DNA of 64,000 nt from Stereocaulon alpinum (lineage: Eukaryota > Ascomycota > Lecanoromycetes > Lecanorales > Stereocaulaceae), in the NCBI GenBank assembly GCA_018257865.1, contig JAEUBA010000009.1:124001-188000 (forward strand). The letters are read 5' to 3'. Both the position numbers and the translations under genes were made by a program. Within the stretch, counting starts at the first letter, position 1, and every line of letters begins with the position of its first letter. Positions 31,753-44,400 of the stretch are shown in pieces. The notes below the pieces were generated by a model. The model ran no database searches and was not told the DNA's origin. It saw only the letters and a list, made by a program, of their open reading frames with translations.

Positions 31753-33985
31753 ATGGCGAATATGGGAGGATCCAACCCAATACAGCATCCGTTGTCAGCC
31801 ATAGCGTCAGGCATAGGAGCTGCAGGCGGTGATCCTCGGCCAAACAAAATGTCTCACTTCATGAGTGCGAATGAAGGCCCAGCCGAGATTGCTGCAAAGA
31901 TCTCTGGCGTGAACTTAGGTGGCAAGCGGGACGACGATTCTGCCTACTTCACGAACAATGAGGGCCATCTTTGGCCCGACCCGTGAGCATTACTCTGCAG
32001 CTCAACTTCTACGATCATGGCTGAAACCCCATCAGAGCTCATAGTAAGACTGTTGGCGGTCTTCCGCTTGTGAGCGATACTTTCTTGCTGCAAAAGCAGC
32101 AGACCTTCAACCGATCTAAGAATCTAGAACGTGGGTTGTCTCGTCATTGCTGTCATGACGATGAGTCTGATAATCGTCTAACCTCTTTCGGTTAGGCATG
32201 GTTCATCCTTGCGGCAGTGGGGCATTTGGGTATTTCGAATGTACTAAGGATATGACCGCTCTGACGTTCGTTGCCCATTCGTCGCATTTCACTTTGAACG
32301 TGGGCGCTTTCTAGCGAGGGAAGTACGATGATGTTGATGATGAGGCCCGCAGAAAAGCAAACTTCCTCCAAAGCGTTGGCCAGAAGACCCCAATCTTCAT
32401 CCGGTTTAGCACCGTCACCCTTGGACGCGAGTTTCCCGACTCAGCTCGCAATCCACGAGGTTTCGCTGTCAAGTTCTATACGGGGGAAGGGAACTATGAT
32501 ATTGTTGGCTTGAATTGGGTACGAGATGCTCAAAGCACGTCGGAAATGATGCATGGATTGACCAGTTCCTAGCCTATTTTCTTCTGTCGTGATCCGATCC
32601 AAGGACCAGATGTCATTCGATCTCAGTCACGTAACCCGAAAAACTTCTTCTTGGACTACGATGCTACCTTTGACCTGTTGGCCTGTACACCTGAAGGGTA
32701 GCTGCTTTCTGGTTGTACCGATGTATGAGCTAACATAACGCTAGTAATCATGCTGGGTTGATGTTCTTTAGTGACCATGGAACTCCTGATGGATGGATCC
32801 ATGAGCACGGTTATGGTTGCCATACGTTCAAGTGGTACGCAATATCCTGTGAGTGTTCAGTATGTCAATGATTGATGTAATGTAGGGTCAACAAGGACGG
32901 GAAATTTGTGTACATCAAATACCACTTCCTGGCAGAGACTGGACAGAAGCAACTCACCGAACCAGAGGCAATTCGAATCTCCGGCGAAGACCCAGACTAC
33001 TCGAAGAGACAGCTCTGGGATGCCATTGAAGAAGGCAAGGAGATCGTATGGAAAGCTCATGTACAGATCATGGAGCCAGATGAAGCCGATGCCAACAAGC
33101 TAGGCTTTGACCCCTTTGATGTTACAAAAGTGTGGCCAAGGGGTCAATTCCCAGTACGTTCTCGAATAATCACAAGCTCTATATTAGCTGACAGCATCAG
33201 ATGCACGAATTTGGGCGCCTAGTCCTGAACAAGAACCCAGAAGATTACCATCGAGACGTGGAGCAAGCTGCATTCAGCCCCGGTAGCCTAGTACCAGGCA
33301 TCGAAGACAGCCCAGACCCACTCCTCCAATTCCGCATGTTCTTCTACCGCGACGCCCAATACCATCGCATCGGCGTCAATCTCCACCAGGTACCCGTCAA
33401 CTGCCCCTTCATGGCGGGCAACTACTCCAGCCTCAACTTCGACGGACCAATGCGCACCGACGCCAATCATGCGGGCAACAAGCAATACGTGCCCAACAGC
33501 TTCAAGCACGCTTTCCGCCCCGATGCCGCGGAGGCGCCGTACACGGTTGCTGATAACATTGTCTCGAGGAAATCCCATTACGCGCACGAGGGGAAGAAGA
33601 GCGAGTATGCGCAGGCTACGGAACTCTACAGACGTGTCATGAATGATACCGCGAGAGAGCATACTCATCAGAATACCGCCAAGATGATCTCGCGCGTAAA
33701 ATATCCGATTATCCAGGTACGAACGTTCCACTAAACACATGACCTCTCACTGAATGACTCGCTAACTCTTCGCTGCAGAAGAAATATCTAGCTCAAATCT
33801 ACAACATCGCCCCCGAATATCCCAAAGCCGTCTACGACCTCATGAGCAAGAAAGATTTTGCGTTTTCCGAAGTTGAGGAAATGTCCAAGAGTGCTCATGA
33901 GTTTTACAAAGAGGCTAAATTCAGGCCTGGAGAGAATGATCGTTTGGTGGGGTATGCGCCCACGGGAAGTGTTTATAATATGTAA
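31753..33985 (+). CDS. Heme catalase (monofunctional), 9 exons, 588 aa
   Basis: Exons: 31753-31982, 32036-32130, 32196-32265, 32353-32518, 32573-32697, 32745-32834, 32886-33153, 33201-33716, 33779-33985; all joins keep phase. The start has context AAAATGG. Family landmarks in order: FTNNEGHLWPDP, NLERMVHPCGSGAFGYFE with the distal His, RFSTVTLGREFPDSARNPRG, YDIVGLNWPIFFCRDP with the Asn, HAGLMFFSDHGTPDGW, FDPFDVTKVWP, and RMFFYRDAQYHRIG with the proximal heme Tyr and its Arg. NCPFMAGNYSSLNFDGPM and HTNTA-like THQNTAKMISRV follow. The enzyme splits hydrogen peroxide into water and oxygen. It is of the small-subunit type without the C-terminal flavodoxin-like domain. The C-terminus (GSVYNM) is not a canonical SKL peroxisome signal and no signal peptide is evident, so location is open. 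Confidence 0.93.
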
Positions 33986-35563
33986 GGGTTGAAAAGCTAC
34001 TACCTGATCGTCCAAAGGAATATAGCTATAAATTGCTATTTTGCATCATACCCGCCCTTCTCCAAACCACGCAGTAACGAATATTCATCCATAACTCCAC
34101 TTGGCACAATATCCCTACTACAGATACAATCCACAATAAACCATAATACAGCCCATCGATACAGGTCTCATAAGCATAGCAATCGCCTCGTTCTCCATGG
34201 TTATTTTCCCAATGACCTAGTACAACTATCATATATCAGAAGCGAATCCTCAAACCCTCGGACTGAGGGAAGCGCGAAAGAAGATTCTGTGGTACGTTAA
34301 GGTATCCCAGAACTTAGAACGACCCCGGACCGGGGGCCCCGATGCCGCCCGTTGGTTCCCCGTTGAAGCGGCGTTAAGAAGGGCGTGAATGCTAGAGGAT
34401 GCGGTCATTGCCTGTTTATATTCGCAGCGATATTTCGAGCTGTGTCAAGAAAGTTGAGTGTCTCCCAAGCACTACAACTCACAGTGAGAGCTTTGAATAC
34501 TAAGGTATTGCTGTAGGAATGAGTCGTCTTGTCATTGCAACTTCATGGTTGAAAGCGAGACTGCTTCTCTGCTTGGTGTGAAGATGCTTGGCTGTAATGA
34601 TTGTCCATAGCTTGGATAATTGTGTTAACGCCTAGTCATAGTTTCTGGAGTAGATTGTAGACCCAGGTGTAGTGCTCATTGACTAGTAGAGCTAGAAGGT
34701 CGTGCAATTAAAAGATATTGGTGCGTAGGTAGTTCTACTTATTGCGTGCTGTTCCAGGGGCAACCTTAAAAGGCTGCTCGGGGCTCCCTTACAAGGAGTC
34801 GCTTATGTTGTAACTTAGTGGCCCCTCGGCCCCGAAGTGGATGGAGAATTCTTCGGCACTGAGGACGCGGGGCACAGTGCCAAGGCCGGGTCGCAAGAAC
34901 TACGATGGCGCAACGTGTCCGACATGTCGCGTTTGACAGGGTCGAGATCGCAACACCATCAAAGCAACACAACTGTCCGATATGAGCACAATAGTCTTTT
35001 GATCTTGGATTGATAATGGCTTTGCGATCTGGGTGGTACGCGAGAATCGATGACATCTGCATGTCATGAATGCGGTTTAGATCAAGCATTTTTCGCAAAC
35101 GGCTTGCTGACACAAAGCGCCGCTGAACCCTTTATCTCTGAGTAATGCGTTTCGTGTGGTGGCGTGCGAGACCCTCCCACACCGCCGCCTCGGCCTTAAA
35201 ATCATCAACTATGCACTATGCACGAATCAGCTAATCTGCTGTTTTGCATAGATAGGCAATGTCCCGCAGTCACTATATCTGGGGTCTGACTCCACATGCT
35301 TATGATATGCAGGGCCTATAGCCTTGTTCCTGGTGCAACCTATTTTTGTAAATTCCTTTAGTACATTTGTCTTGCTAGCTCAACCGTTTCACCACTTATT
35401 CTCATACTTCACTTCTTTCAACAAGGTCAAGTCTGTTTATTGACTTGGGAGGTACGTTAAGATCCGAACTCGCATAGAGCCAGCGAAGCCGCTGCTCCGA
35501 GGTGCCACGTATAGCCGTTGTGAGCCTGGCTCCGCCCGGAACTCATCGCAAAAGTCTGTAAAC
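33986..35563. other. Intergenic between catalase and SIS-domain gene
   Basis: No gene is recognised. A GC palindrome (CCCCGGACCGGGG, 34323-34335) contains CreA-like SYGGRG cores on both strands. The right end should hold the promoter of the SIS gene. Confidence 0.4.
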
Positions 35564-36410
35564 ATGGCATCAGCTTCCATGTTCCAACGGCCCTTGACGC
35601 CGCTATCATCTCGATCCTCCAGCGGCATGTCCGATGCTGGGATCACATTTGAAGAGTCAGCCAGCAAATCCGCGTTGAGCGCAGCTTTACATGTGATCAG
35701 AACCGAACGGGATGCTTTGACAACTCTCGAAGACTTGTATGAGACCGACAGTGTCGCCCAAGATGGTCTTAACAGCGCGGTCAATGTGGTCTCCAAGTCC
35801 GTCAGCTGTGGTGGCAAAGTCGTGGTTAGTGGTGTCGGCAAAAGTGGCAAAATCGGCATGAAGATTGTTGCAACCATGAACAGCTTTGGCATCAAGAGCG
35901 CCTTTCTCCATCCGACGGAAGCTTTGCATGGAGATCTAGGAATGATTGGAGAGGTCAGTACCGACTCGCCATGAGGGGTGTATTGAAGCCTAACAATTTG
36001 AACAGAACGACACAATGCTCATCATTACTTTCTCTGGACGGACCGCTGAAATTCATGCATTATTGCCGTATTTGCCCCCAGGATTACCACTAATAGCTGT
36101 GACTTCTCACACGAGCCATTCGACGTGCACGCTGTTCGATTCCAGACCTGGTGGTCACTCGATACTTCTTCCAGCACCGATTCCAATTTCGGAAACACTG
36201 AGCTTTGGTGTTGCTGCTCCAACCACGTCAACGACCGTTGCTCTTGCTTTGACAGATGCCCTCGCGATTGCCGTCGCCCGCCGTTTGCATATTGATCCGT
36301 CGATTGTGTTCCAAGGCTATCACCCGGGTGGAGCCATCGGAGGAAATCACATCCTCTTGAGCAACAGTAAAGGAATTCCAACCACAAACACTGCCGTCGC
36401 CGACTTCTGA
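35564..36410 (+). CDS. SIS-domain sugar-phosphate isomerase (KpsF/GutQ-like), 2 exons, 264 aa
   Basis: Exon 1 is 35564-35953 and exon 2 is 36006-36410. The 52-nt intron (GTCAGT...AACAG) joins MIGE|NDTMLIITFSGRTAEI in phase. The SIS fold is shown by GGKVVVSGVGKSGKIGMKI, HPTEALHGDLGMI and ITFSGRTAEI. LIAVTSHTSHST and VAAPTTSTTVALALTDALA complete it, then GYHPGGAIG. This is the arrangement of arabinose-5-phosphate isomerases of the KpsF/GutQ type. Bacterial members feed lipopolysaccharide Kdo synthesis; fungal homologues lack the CBS pair and their substrate is not established. Here too no CBS domain follows, and the protein ends at AVADF. About 50 residues of Ser-rich leader precede the fold; a mitochondrial or other signal is not obvious. 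Confidence 0.87.
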
Positions 36411-37619
36411 GATTCTCTATGTATTGCTTAAGCAAATTTACTCTTTAAGGCGTTTCTGTCCAGAAGATTTTCCAGCAGGCGAAGGCTGCCGTTACCATGC
36501 AGAAGCAGGATCTCGGACCGAGGATTGGGGAGCGGGTCGCTCTCCTCGGAAGGAGATATCAGGCGGAAATGAAAGAGCTGCAAAGTATTCCGTTGGAATA
36601 GAACGTCAGCGTCGGATGATTGGAAGCGAAACTTGCTATGTGGGATTAGACTAGACGGAACAGCACCATCTTCTTAGATCAAATGCTTCCATAACAAGCT
36701 CAGGACACTCTTCAAGTGCGCAAGATTTTCAGCTGCGTCGATTTGCCTAAATTATAGCTTATTTGACCGACTCAAGTACACGTTAGTAGAATGCGACTAC
36801 TCACACAAAGTATCTCGCGCGGAAACCGCGGAACGTTTCCGATCACAGGCCTTATCGTTATCGCCGTAGGGCGGAACGTTGAATTGCCTGGCGCTAGGAC
36901 AAATTCGGCCTAAGTGCTCAGAAGCTCTCTTCCCCAGAAAACCATCACCTGCAAGGACCTCGCCTCGTGCACACTCCAACCCATTCCGTCGGCAGCGTGA
37001 TCAGCTTTTCCCAGCAACATCTTTCATCTGATGAAAGTGCAATTACAGCAATCGTCTTGGCCAAAGAAACGAGCGTCCAAAAAGCCCCTGGTTATTAAGC
37101 TAGCCATATGACTCTTCTCAACAAGTCATCAACCGTTCCACCAAGTACGATTTCGACAGTATGAGCGGCTGAGATCCGAATTGGGATCTCAATACTCCTC
37201 TAGATCCTTCTCGAAGCAGGATTTTTAGGCCGAGTCGACCACTGGAATCAGCCTTGTGAGTTGATCGCCGTCTAGGCGTTCGATAGGCATCAGCACCACA
37301 AGCCGTCGCTATCGAGCCATATCTGGCCTACATACCCCGACTGCCTGGAAAGGAATAATTGATCCATAGCGGACAGACCTCCTCCCCTCTCGTCGATGCA
37401 CCCTTACTCTACAGCTCCCTTACCTGGCGCGGCGCGGCGACTCGAGGAGACTATCGAACCCCTGTCGTTACAATGTAATCGCTATGTACTCTAGCAACAC
37501 TATATAGATTTGGCTGGGACGTTCGAACATAACGAGATAACGTCACGATACCATCGATTGATCTGTCTACGACCGCTCTCGGCTCTCGGCCCCAAGTCGC
37601 CGACCACATTCGGTCCAAC
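36411..37619. other. Intergenic between SIS gene and ATG13, with a short coding-like segment
   Basis: From about 36452 to 36600 (+) a frame reads VQKIFQQAKAAVTMQKQDLG, then GERVALLGRRYQAEMKELQS before TAG. It is highly helical and charged, without a start of its own. It could be an exon or relic of a small helical protein; I cannot name it. The rest, to 37619, shows nothing and includes the ATG13 promoter. Confidence 0.3.
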
Positions 37620-40600
37620 ATGCATCAGCATCCCCGTCCATCGCCAGCGTCGGCTTCCCCAGCGAATTCGCCGCGGACCAATCCCACGCGAACCAACAAT
37701 TCGAGAGAACAGGATGCAGAAGGGTCAAGAGCAAGTTCAGACGGACGCACATCGGGTGAACAAGCTAGCAAAATGGGAGACGGGTCGGACACAGCCATGC
37801 GTGGTAACGATGGCGCTGGTGATGGCAGATCGTCGTTGTTGAAGTTGAACCAGGTCATTCAGGTGCGCTGATAGGCCTCAACTATTGGCAGAACATATCT
37901 GACACGAATCGCTGCTATAGAATTTCTTTACGAAGGCTGCCTTGGTCATCCTGCATGCTAGAATCTCCCTACCGCCAGCGTACGCTAAGGATTCAAGGAC
38001 AAAACGAATCAATAAATGGGTTAGTAGCCTACTCCAGGCGAACGTGAACAAGAGTACCCGAATGCCGGACTAATCTTGCCTAGTACAATATTGAGATAGA
38101 TGAAACCGACCTAATGCGAGATGATGTGCGTGTGTGGAGAAACTGTGACACGATGAGCAACCGCCCTCCGCCCATGGTCATCGAAACATATATTGATACG
38201 CAAGATCTCGGAAATAATGAGAGCCTCGTGATTATTGACGAGCAAGGAAGGCGATGGGACGTTGAGGAGGCCTTGAACAAGTCAAGGTCACCTTTGTTCG
38301 CCGCTGGAGAGAAAGGTCAAATATCCAGGCATAAAGTCATTGTTGAGAGGTGGGTAGTACGACTGGGCGAAAGTCCCTTGGAACTACCGCCTGAGCAAGA
38401 CCTTAAAATTATTTTGCCCCACACGTATAAAGACGGGATCGTCCTTTTTCGATCGCTGTTTGCATTTGCGAGATTACTTCCCGCGTGGAAATTTGGTAAG
38501 CGGTGGTTCAAAGACAGGACCTCTTCTAAATCGCCGAAGCTCAAGTATCGGATCACGGCAGGCACCCATCCAGAGGAGAAATCGAAGCGCGACTCACTGT
38601 CTATACCGCTATTCGAAAGTCAGGACGATGTTGTCGGAACTTTTGACTTCGGCCCAACCAGCTCTCCAGCCGGGCCTCTTTCTGTTCGTGTCGCTTATCG
38701 TGCGCATTGCGACTTTCGTATTGATGACTCTGAAGCTTTTCTTAGCTCTAGGTTTATGGGTATGGATGAAGACTACTTCCAGCCTTCACTGGGGCTTGCA
38801 CAAGGTGCCCAAAAGGATGCGCGAGGACTCTCAGCTCGCGCTACCACAGAAGTTGGCTCGTTGCCACCTGATCGGCGAGAGCATATCGAGCGTCCCGATC
38901 TAGGCCAAGCCTATGGCAGTATGTCAACGTTTCATCAGCTCGGTCCACCAGGGGGCTCCAGTCCTATGTCAGCCCTTCGAGCAGCTCGAGTAGCAGGATC
39001 TGAATCTCCTGAAGACATGATGCCAAAGAGAGCGGCCCCAAACATACGGTCTGCACAAGGCTCAAGGTCGTCTCTCCGTTCTACGGACGGTGGCCTCGGT
39101 GTTGGTAGAAGACCCTCGGTCTCTTTCATGCCCTTTAAGAGCCCTTCATTGTCTGCTTCGCCTTCGCAGACTGAACAGATGATGACTATAGCCCGGGCAT
39201 CATTAGGGAAGGCATCACCCTTGGCGGCATTGAACGAGGCGCGTAATCCTTCCCTCAGCCCCTACGGCTCTGTACCCTCGCGAGGCTCGCCAAGTGCCGG
39301 AGAGCAAGCCCTACCGTCTTCGATGTCGAGCTCGCCAAAGCCTGGCCCACCTACCAAATACAGCAGTAGCTTTGGACACAGGAAGTCAAAGTTGTCTACA
39401 GGCGGCAGTAGTAGGACAGAAGATGATAACAGCAGTGGGAAGGCTAGCATCACCTCATCCATTGCTCAACCTGGATCTGGCGTGCTGGCAGATGCTGGAG
39501 GAGGAAGCTCTGGCTCTATACAAACAGATGACGATAATATTTCCGACTTCCTGAAAATGCTGGACCAGAAGAAAGATTTAAAGAGTTTCAGGACCACCAA
39601 CGATCAAGCCGCGACTGAAGCTTCCACCAGACGGACAAGTGCCGCTCTCAGCAAGTTCCAGCGCATGAAAGATTCGAATGACGCATTATCGAGCTCAATG
39701 TACTCTTCTCTTCACTTACATCGTTCATCTAGCTCCTCGAGTCGACAACTGTCTAGCGTGCCGCCAATGGTAGCTGGGACCTCAATGTCCACATCGTCAT
39801 CACCTGGAAAGCCTATCTCGCCTCACACACCCCACACTCCCACCATACCATCGAGACTATGTGCCAACAGTACCATTGAATACTCTCACATTGACCAAAG
39901 CCGAGATGCTACTCGCCATCTACGGCCTAGTGATACAGATATCGCCCAGGATTCTCCCATGAGTCGAGATCCGAGCACAGGGGCCATAAACATTCCCACT
40001 TCCCCTCGGCCATTCAATCCCAGCTATCGACGGTCGAGCTCGGCCGCTCATCAGCCTAGGACAGCTGCGTTCGAAGAGGAAGACATCTTTCCTTTCGGCA
40101 TGCGTAGCGCGAGCCTCGGCGTTGACGACAGAGCACCATTAAGCCTCAGCGCTTTAGCTGGCTTTCAGGAAAGCGATGTGCACGATGAGTCTGCCGTGGC
40201 CGTCCCTAGCGTTGAGGATCGAGAAGCAGCTTTTGGACCAATGTTCGATGCCAGTGACAGAAGTAATGACCCCATAGATCGCGAACGATCGTTGTCCTTT
40301 GAGCGCCGTGAAGAAGCGGGATCGCTTCCAACGCGTGGAGTCTATCGCCCTCGAATTGGAAGGGGAAGCGGACGGGGAGCGACGCCGCCGCAAGGTTCGT
40401 CTTCCAGTCTTGCCGAGCGGGGTAGCGGAAGCGGAAGGTCTAGCTTCACTCGGCCTCCGAGCCAACTCGAGGATGAGGAACCACTCCTCTTTGATATGAG
40501 TGACTTAAGCGCCGCCCAGCAGTCACGTCGAAGTCTAGAAGAGGCCCGAGGTGGTATGAGTACAGGGAGCCATGAGAGAGGTGGGGACTCGGGGGCCTCG

Positions 40601-40630
40601 TCACGAAGAGGAAGTAGAAGAGGCGGCTAG
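37620..40630 (+). CDS. ATG13: Autophagy protein Atg13, 3 exons, 962 aa
   Basis: Exons: 37620-37862, 37921-38019, 38084-40630. The joins LNQVIQ|NFFTKAALVIL and RINKW|YNIEIDETD are in phase. After a disordered Ser/Asn-rich leader (residues 1-70) comes the HORMA domain (about 75-325). Its Atg13 hallmarks are KLNQVIQNFFTKAALVILHA, ISLPPAYAKD, WYNIEIDETDLMRDDVRVW, RPPPMVIETYIDT, ERWVVRLGESPLELP, YKDGIVLFRSLFAFARLLPAWK and SVRVAYRAHCDFRIDD. The remaining 600 residues are Ser/Pro/Arg-rich and disordered, as expected for the Atg1- and Atg17-binding region that TORC1 regulates by phosphorylation. A conserved late motif, EPLLFDMSDL, lies near the end. Atg13 scaffolds the Atg1 kinase complex at the phagophore assembly site. 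The gene is complete. Confidence 0.95.
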
Positions 40631-41492
40631 TGAGTCGTTAGAGGAGCTCTTGAAGTATCAGCATTCAGCGAGGCGTTGGGCATCTCTGGGACACTAGGGC
40701 ACTGTAATGCCTTGCTCATAAAGGAGGTCTTTGGCGTGCGATCTTTACCATTTTTACATGTTGAATTTCCACTCCTGATCTATATACATACGTCTTTTAC
40801 GCGTGCAGCATTTCTGCGAGGGGTTACATAGACTGGATAGGAAGGTTTGGGCGTAGGGTGTTTGCCCAACAGATTGTAATTTGTGGGCTCGAGGATCGAT
40901 GTTACATAGTTCGACATCACATATATACCTTAGGCTCTGAATGAAGTTATACCATTCCATCAAACAGTCTGTGATTGAGCACACCTTCTAGCCTCGTGTT
41001 CTGATTGGTCAGAGCAATCAGGGCATTTTCCGGTTTGAGCCCGACGCGATAAGTAAGATGCGAGTCATCGGTTCATGCACGCAATCCGACCCAACGCTCT
41101 TTCCCTTAACTTAAACCCTCTTACTCCTCTCCTCACACACAACTAAGTACTACCCTCGTTTGCCTCTCTTATATTACACAGGACTATTGTCTATTTCGAT
41201 CCACCGAACAACTTCCGTACCTGCCAACCATCGAGCCAGCACAGTACTACCAATTTCCAATCACATCATCGACTCCACCACTTTAACTCCATACAGCCCT
41301 CAACCAGATTCCCCCACCCACCTAGTACTATCTCGACAGACCAAACCATCTCCATTACACCCTTTGCGCCTCCTTCGCCGCCCTTCCATCCTCCACCCAG
41401 CGCCTTTAAATACGCCGTAACCCTTGAGGTTACAGCGAGGCGCGTTCCTTGGAGCGACTGGAAGACCCCCTACATCGCTCCCGTAGCAGCCT
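40631..41492. other. Intergenic between ATG13 and the IBtk-like gene
   Basis: No gene is recognised. The last 350 bases are C/T-rich, as is common in filamentous-fungal promoters and leaders. Confidence 0.45.
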
Positions 41493-44400
41493 ATGAGTAC
41501 CCTGCTTTGGAAATACTACTTCGAAAATGACGTCGATCAATTTCGGCAAGTCCTGGCTCGAGCCACATACAATGCATCGGCGCAATCTACACGAGGTGGC
41601 GGAAGTGGAAAGGCAGTTGCAGGGAGCCCTGGCGCAACATTGGCTACCTCCCCAACCTTGACGAGTAAGAGCGGGAAGAGCTCTGGTTGGAACGTGACGA
41701 GAACCTTGTCAAGCAATACAACGCCGAAGTCTTTAGCCAATTTGACCTTGAGTCGAGCAGATATTAATTGGAGAGATGCGCACGGTGTCACTCTGCTGCA
41801 TCATATTGCATCCTCGGTCAACGGGGGTGCCTCGGAATTTGCCATTGCACTGCTACAATTGCCCCTTTTGGACCTGTACATTCAGGATGAAGAGAGCGGA
41901 TGGACAGCATTACACCGAGCTTTATACTTTGGGAATGTCACAATAGCTCGAGCCTTGATGAACCGAGATGTTCAGGATTCGATTGAGTATTCGACCGCCG
42001 CTACGGCCAACGGGGCTGGTGGACTCATTAAGATCAAGGATAGGGAGGGGAACAGTCCTTTCGACGTGTACGGTGCATCAATTGCAAGCAGAATCATTGG
42101 GCATGGGTTTGGTGTTCCACTGCTGGACGGAAATATCGACGAGGTGGAAAACGATATGGCACAAGGGGTCACTGGTGATGCCAATGATGATGAGGACTCT
42201 ACCACAGTGATTGCGCCAAGAACACGAATTGATGGTGATGAGTTATTTGCATTTGGCAGTAACAAAAACTTCACTCTGGGCTTCGGAGACGAGGACGACC
42301 GCCAATTCCCTGAGCGAATCTATCTAAAAAGGCCCAGCCACCTACTGCGCCGTTTCTACAATGAATATGAAAGTCAGAATCATCAAGTCAAAGAGCCTGA
42401 ATCATTGGATGGCCGCGGATCTCCTGTCTCATTGAATCGACTACCTGCCGCTGTTCAGTTCAGGCCACTCATCATTCAAGATGTACAGCTATCAAAGCTG
42501 CATTCCGCTATTCTGACAAGTGACCCAGAAGCAAACCTGTACATGTGTGGCTTTGGCTCTGGAGGTCGGCTGGGGACCGGCGACGAGACAACCCGATTTG
42601 GATTTGTCAACATACACGGTGGAAGCCTCTCGGGCAAGAAAATCATCTGTGTGGGACTTGGGCAGCACCACACAATCGCAATTTCGAGCGAGGGAGAGAC
42701 CTTCACATGGGGTAGCAATGCCGATGGTCAGCTCGGCTACGCCCTGAATGCCTCTGGTGCCAAGGACGAAGAGCCTGTACAACTACTACCGCGACAAGTC
42801 TTTGGGCCTCTAAAACGTGAGTCAGTGATTGGAGCTGCTGCTTCTCGCATTCATAGTGTGGTTCATACAGCCAGCTCTCTGTACACCTTTGGGAAGAATG
42901 AAGGACAGCTGGGACTCGTCGACTCTGATGCGCGTTCACTAGCAGTGCAAAACTCTCCGCGTAAAGTTGCTGCGTCTCTGTTCTCATCATCTATAAGCGC
43001 GGTATCGGCTATCGATAAGGCTACAATGTGTCTGTTAGAAAACCACGATGTCTGGGTCTTTTCGAACTACGGCTATACGAAGATGTCGTTCCCGTTGGAA
43101 GGATTCTCGAACTATTTTCTAAAAAGCATCTGGGGTCCAAGAAATCAGAGCACTGAGAACTATATCTGCAAGATTACATCTGGTGGTGATACCATCTGCG
43201 CCATGTCCAGCATGGGTGATGTCTTCACTGTACATGTTAGTCAGAAAGTAGAGCCTTCAACTGCTACAGCTTCGACTACGAATCCCTCTAAGATCCGTGG
43301 CGCGCTTTCAGCTCCGCAGCTAATATGGTCGCTAAAGAAAGCTCACATGGCGGTTCGAGACGTCGATGTTGGCCAGGATGGATCCATCATCATCTGCACG
43401 GAGTCAGGATCAGTTTGGAGAAGGGTAAAACGTGCTAAGATCAAGGACGCCAGTGCCGCTGGTCTGGCCGAATATAAAGTGAAGGACTATAAGTTCTCTC
43501 GTGTGCCTAGCCTGACAAGGGTTACTGCCGTCAGAAGTAATACGTTTGGTGCTTACGCTGCAGTCCGTCGAGATTGTGACGTACTAAAGACCCAAGTAGA
43601 CGTGGAAAGCAACACCTTGTGGAAAGATCTCTACCCATTACTGCCTTTCCATGGCTTCGGAGACGAAGATTCTGATACTGAGAATCCTACTCCCCGTTTC
43701 TGGACCTCCAATCGACTTCATGACGTTATCACCATCCGTAGGGCCGTGCTGACTTCGACTGAGCTTGAGGAGGACGTTGCAGATTTCCTCGTAGATCGAG
43801 AGATGTCGAGGCAGTCCAGCTATAACGTGCGACTTGGCACCACACTTTCGGATGTCCGTATACCCATTCATGACTTTATACTAGAAGCACGCAGCACTGT
43901 TTTGAGGGAAGCGCTAATGAGTTTTCGTCGTTCCTACTTCTTTGCGATTCCTGAGGTCTTGACAATCGAATATGATGCCGAAGGAAAAACTCTTGTCCTC
44001 TTCCAAGGCGTTGACTTCATCACTATCTTCAATTTGGCCCTTTATATCTACACAGACTCGGTGGTCGATGTGTGGCACCATACCAGACATGCACCGGCAC
44101 TAGCTTTCCGTTTCCGGCAGATTAGAACAGAACTGATGAAGATTGCTTCGCACCTGGAAATGCATAAGCTTGAACAAGCTGTGAGAGTCATGACAGCACC
44201 ACCAAGGACTTTGAACAAGGATTTGGAGCGCGCTATACGCCAAGCTGACTTCTTCGAGAACGGCGATGTAGAGGTCGATCTAGATGGCAAAAGCGTGAAG
44301 GTCCACAGTTCGTTAATGGTCCAACGGTGTCCGTTCTTCGAAGGTCTGTTTCAAGGACGTGCAGCAGGCCTCTGGCTATCTTCGCGGCGGGAGCAGCTGC

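Noticed and set aside
32266..32352. Apparent stop and phase break in the catalase gene
   Set aside because: A single intron from GTTCGT (32266) to CCCGCAG (32352) joins DMTALT to KANFLQSVGQ in phase, so the gene is intact.
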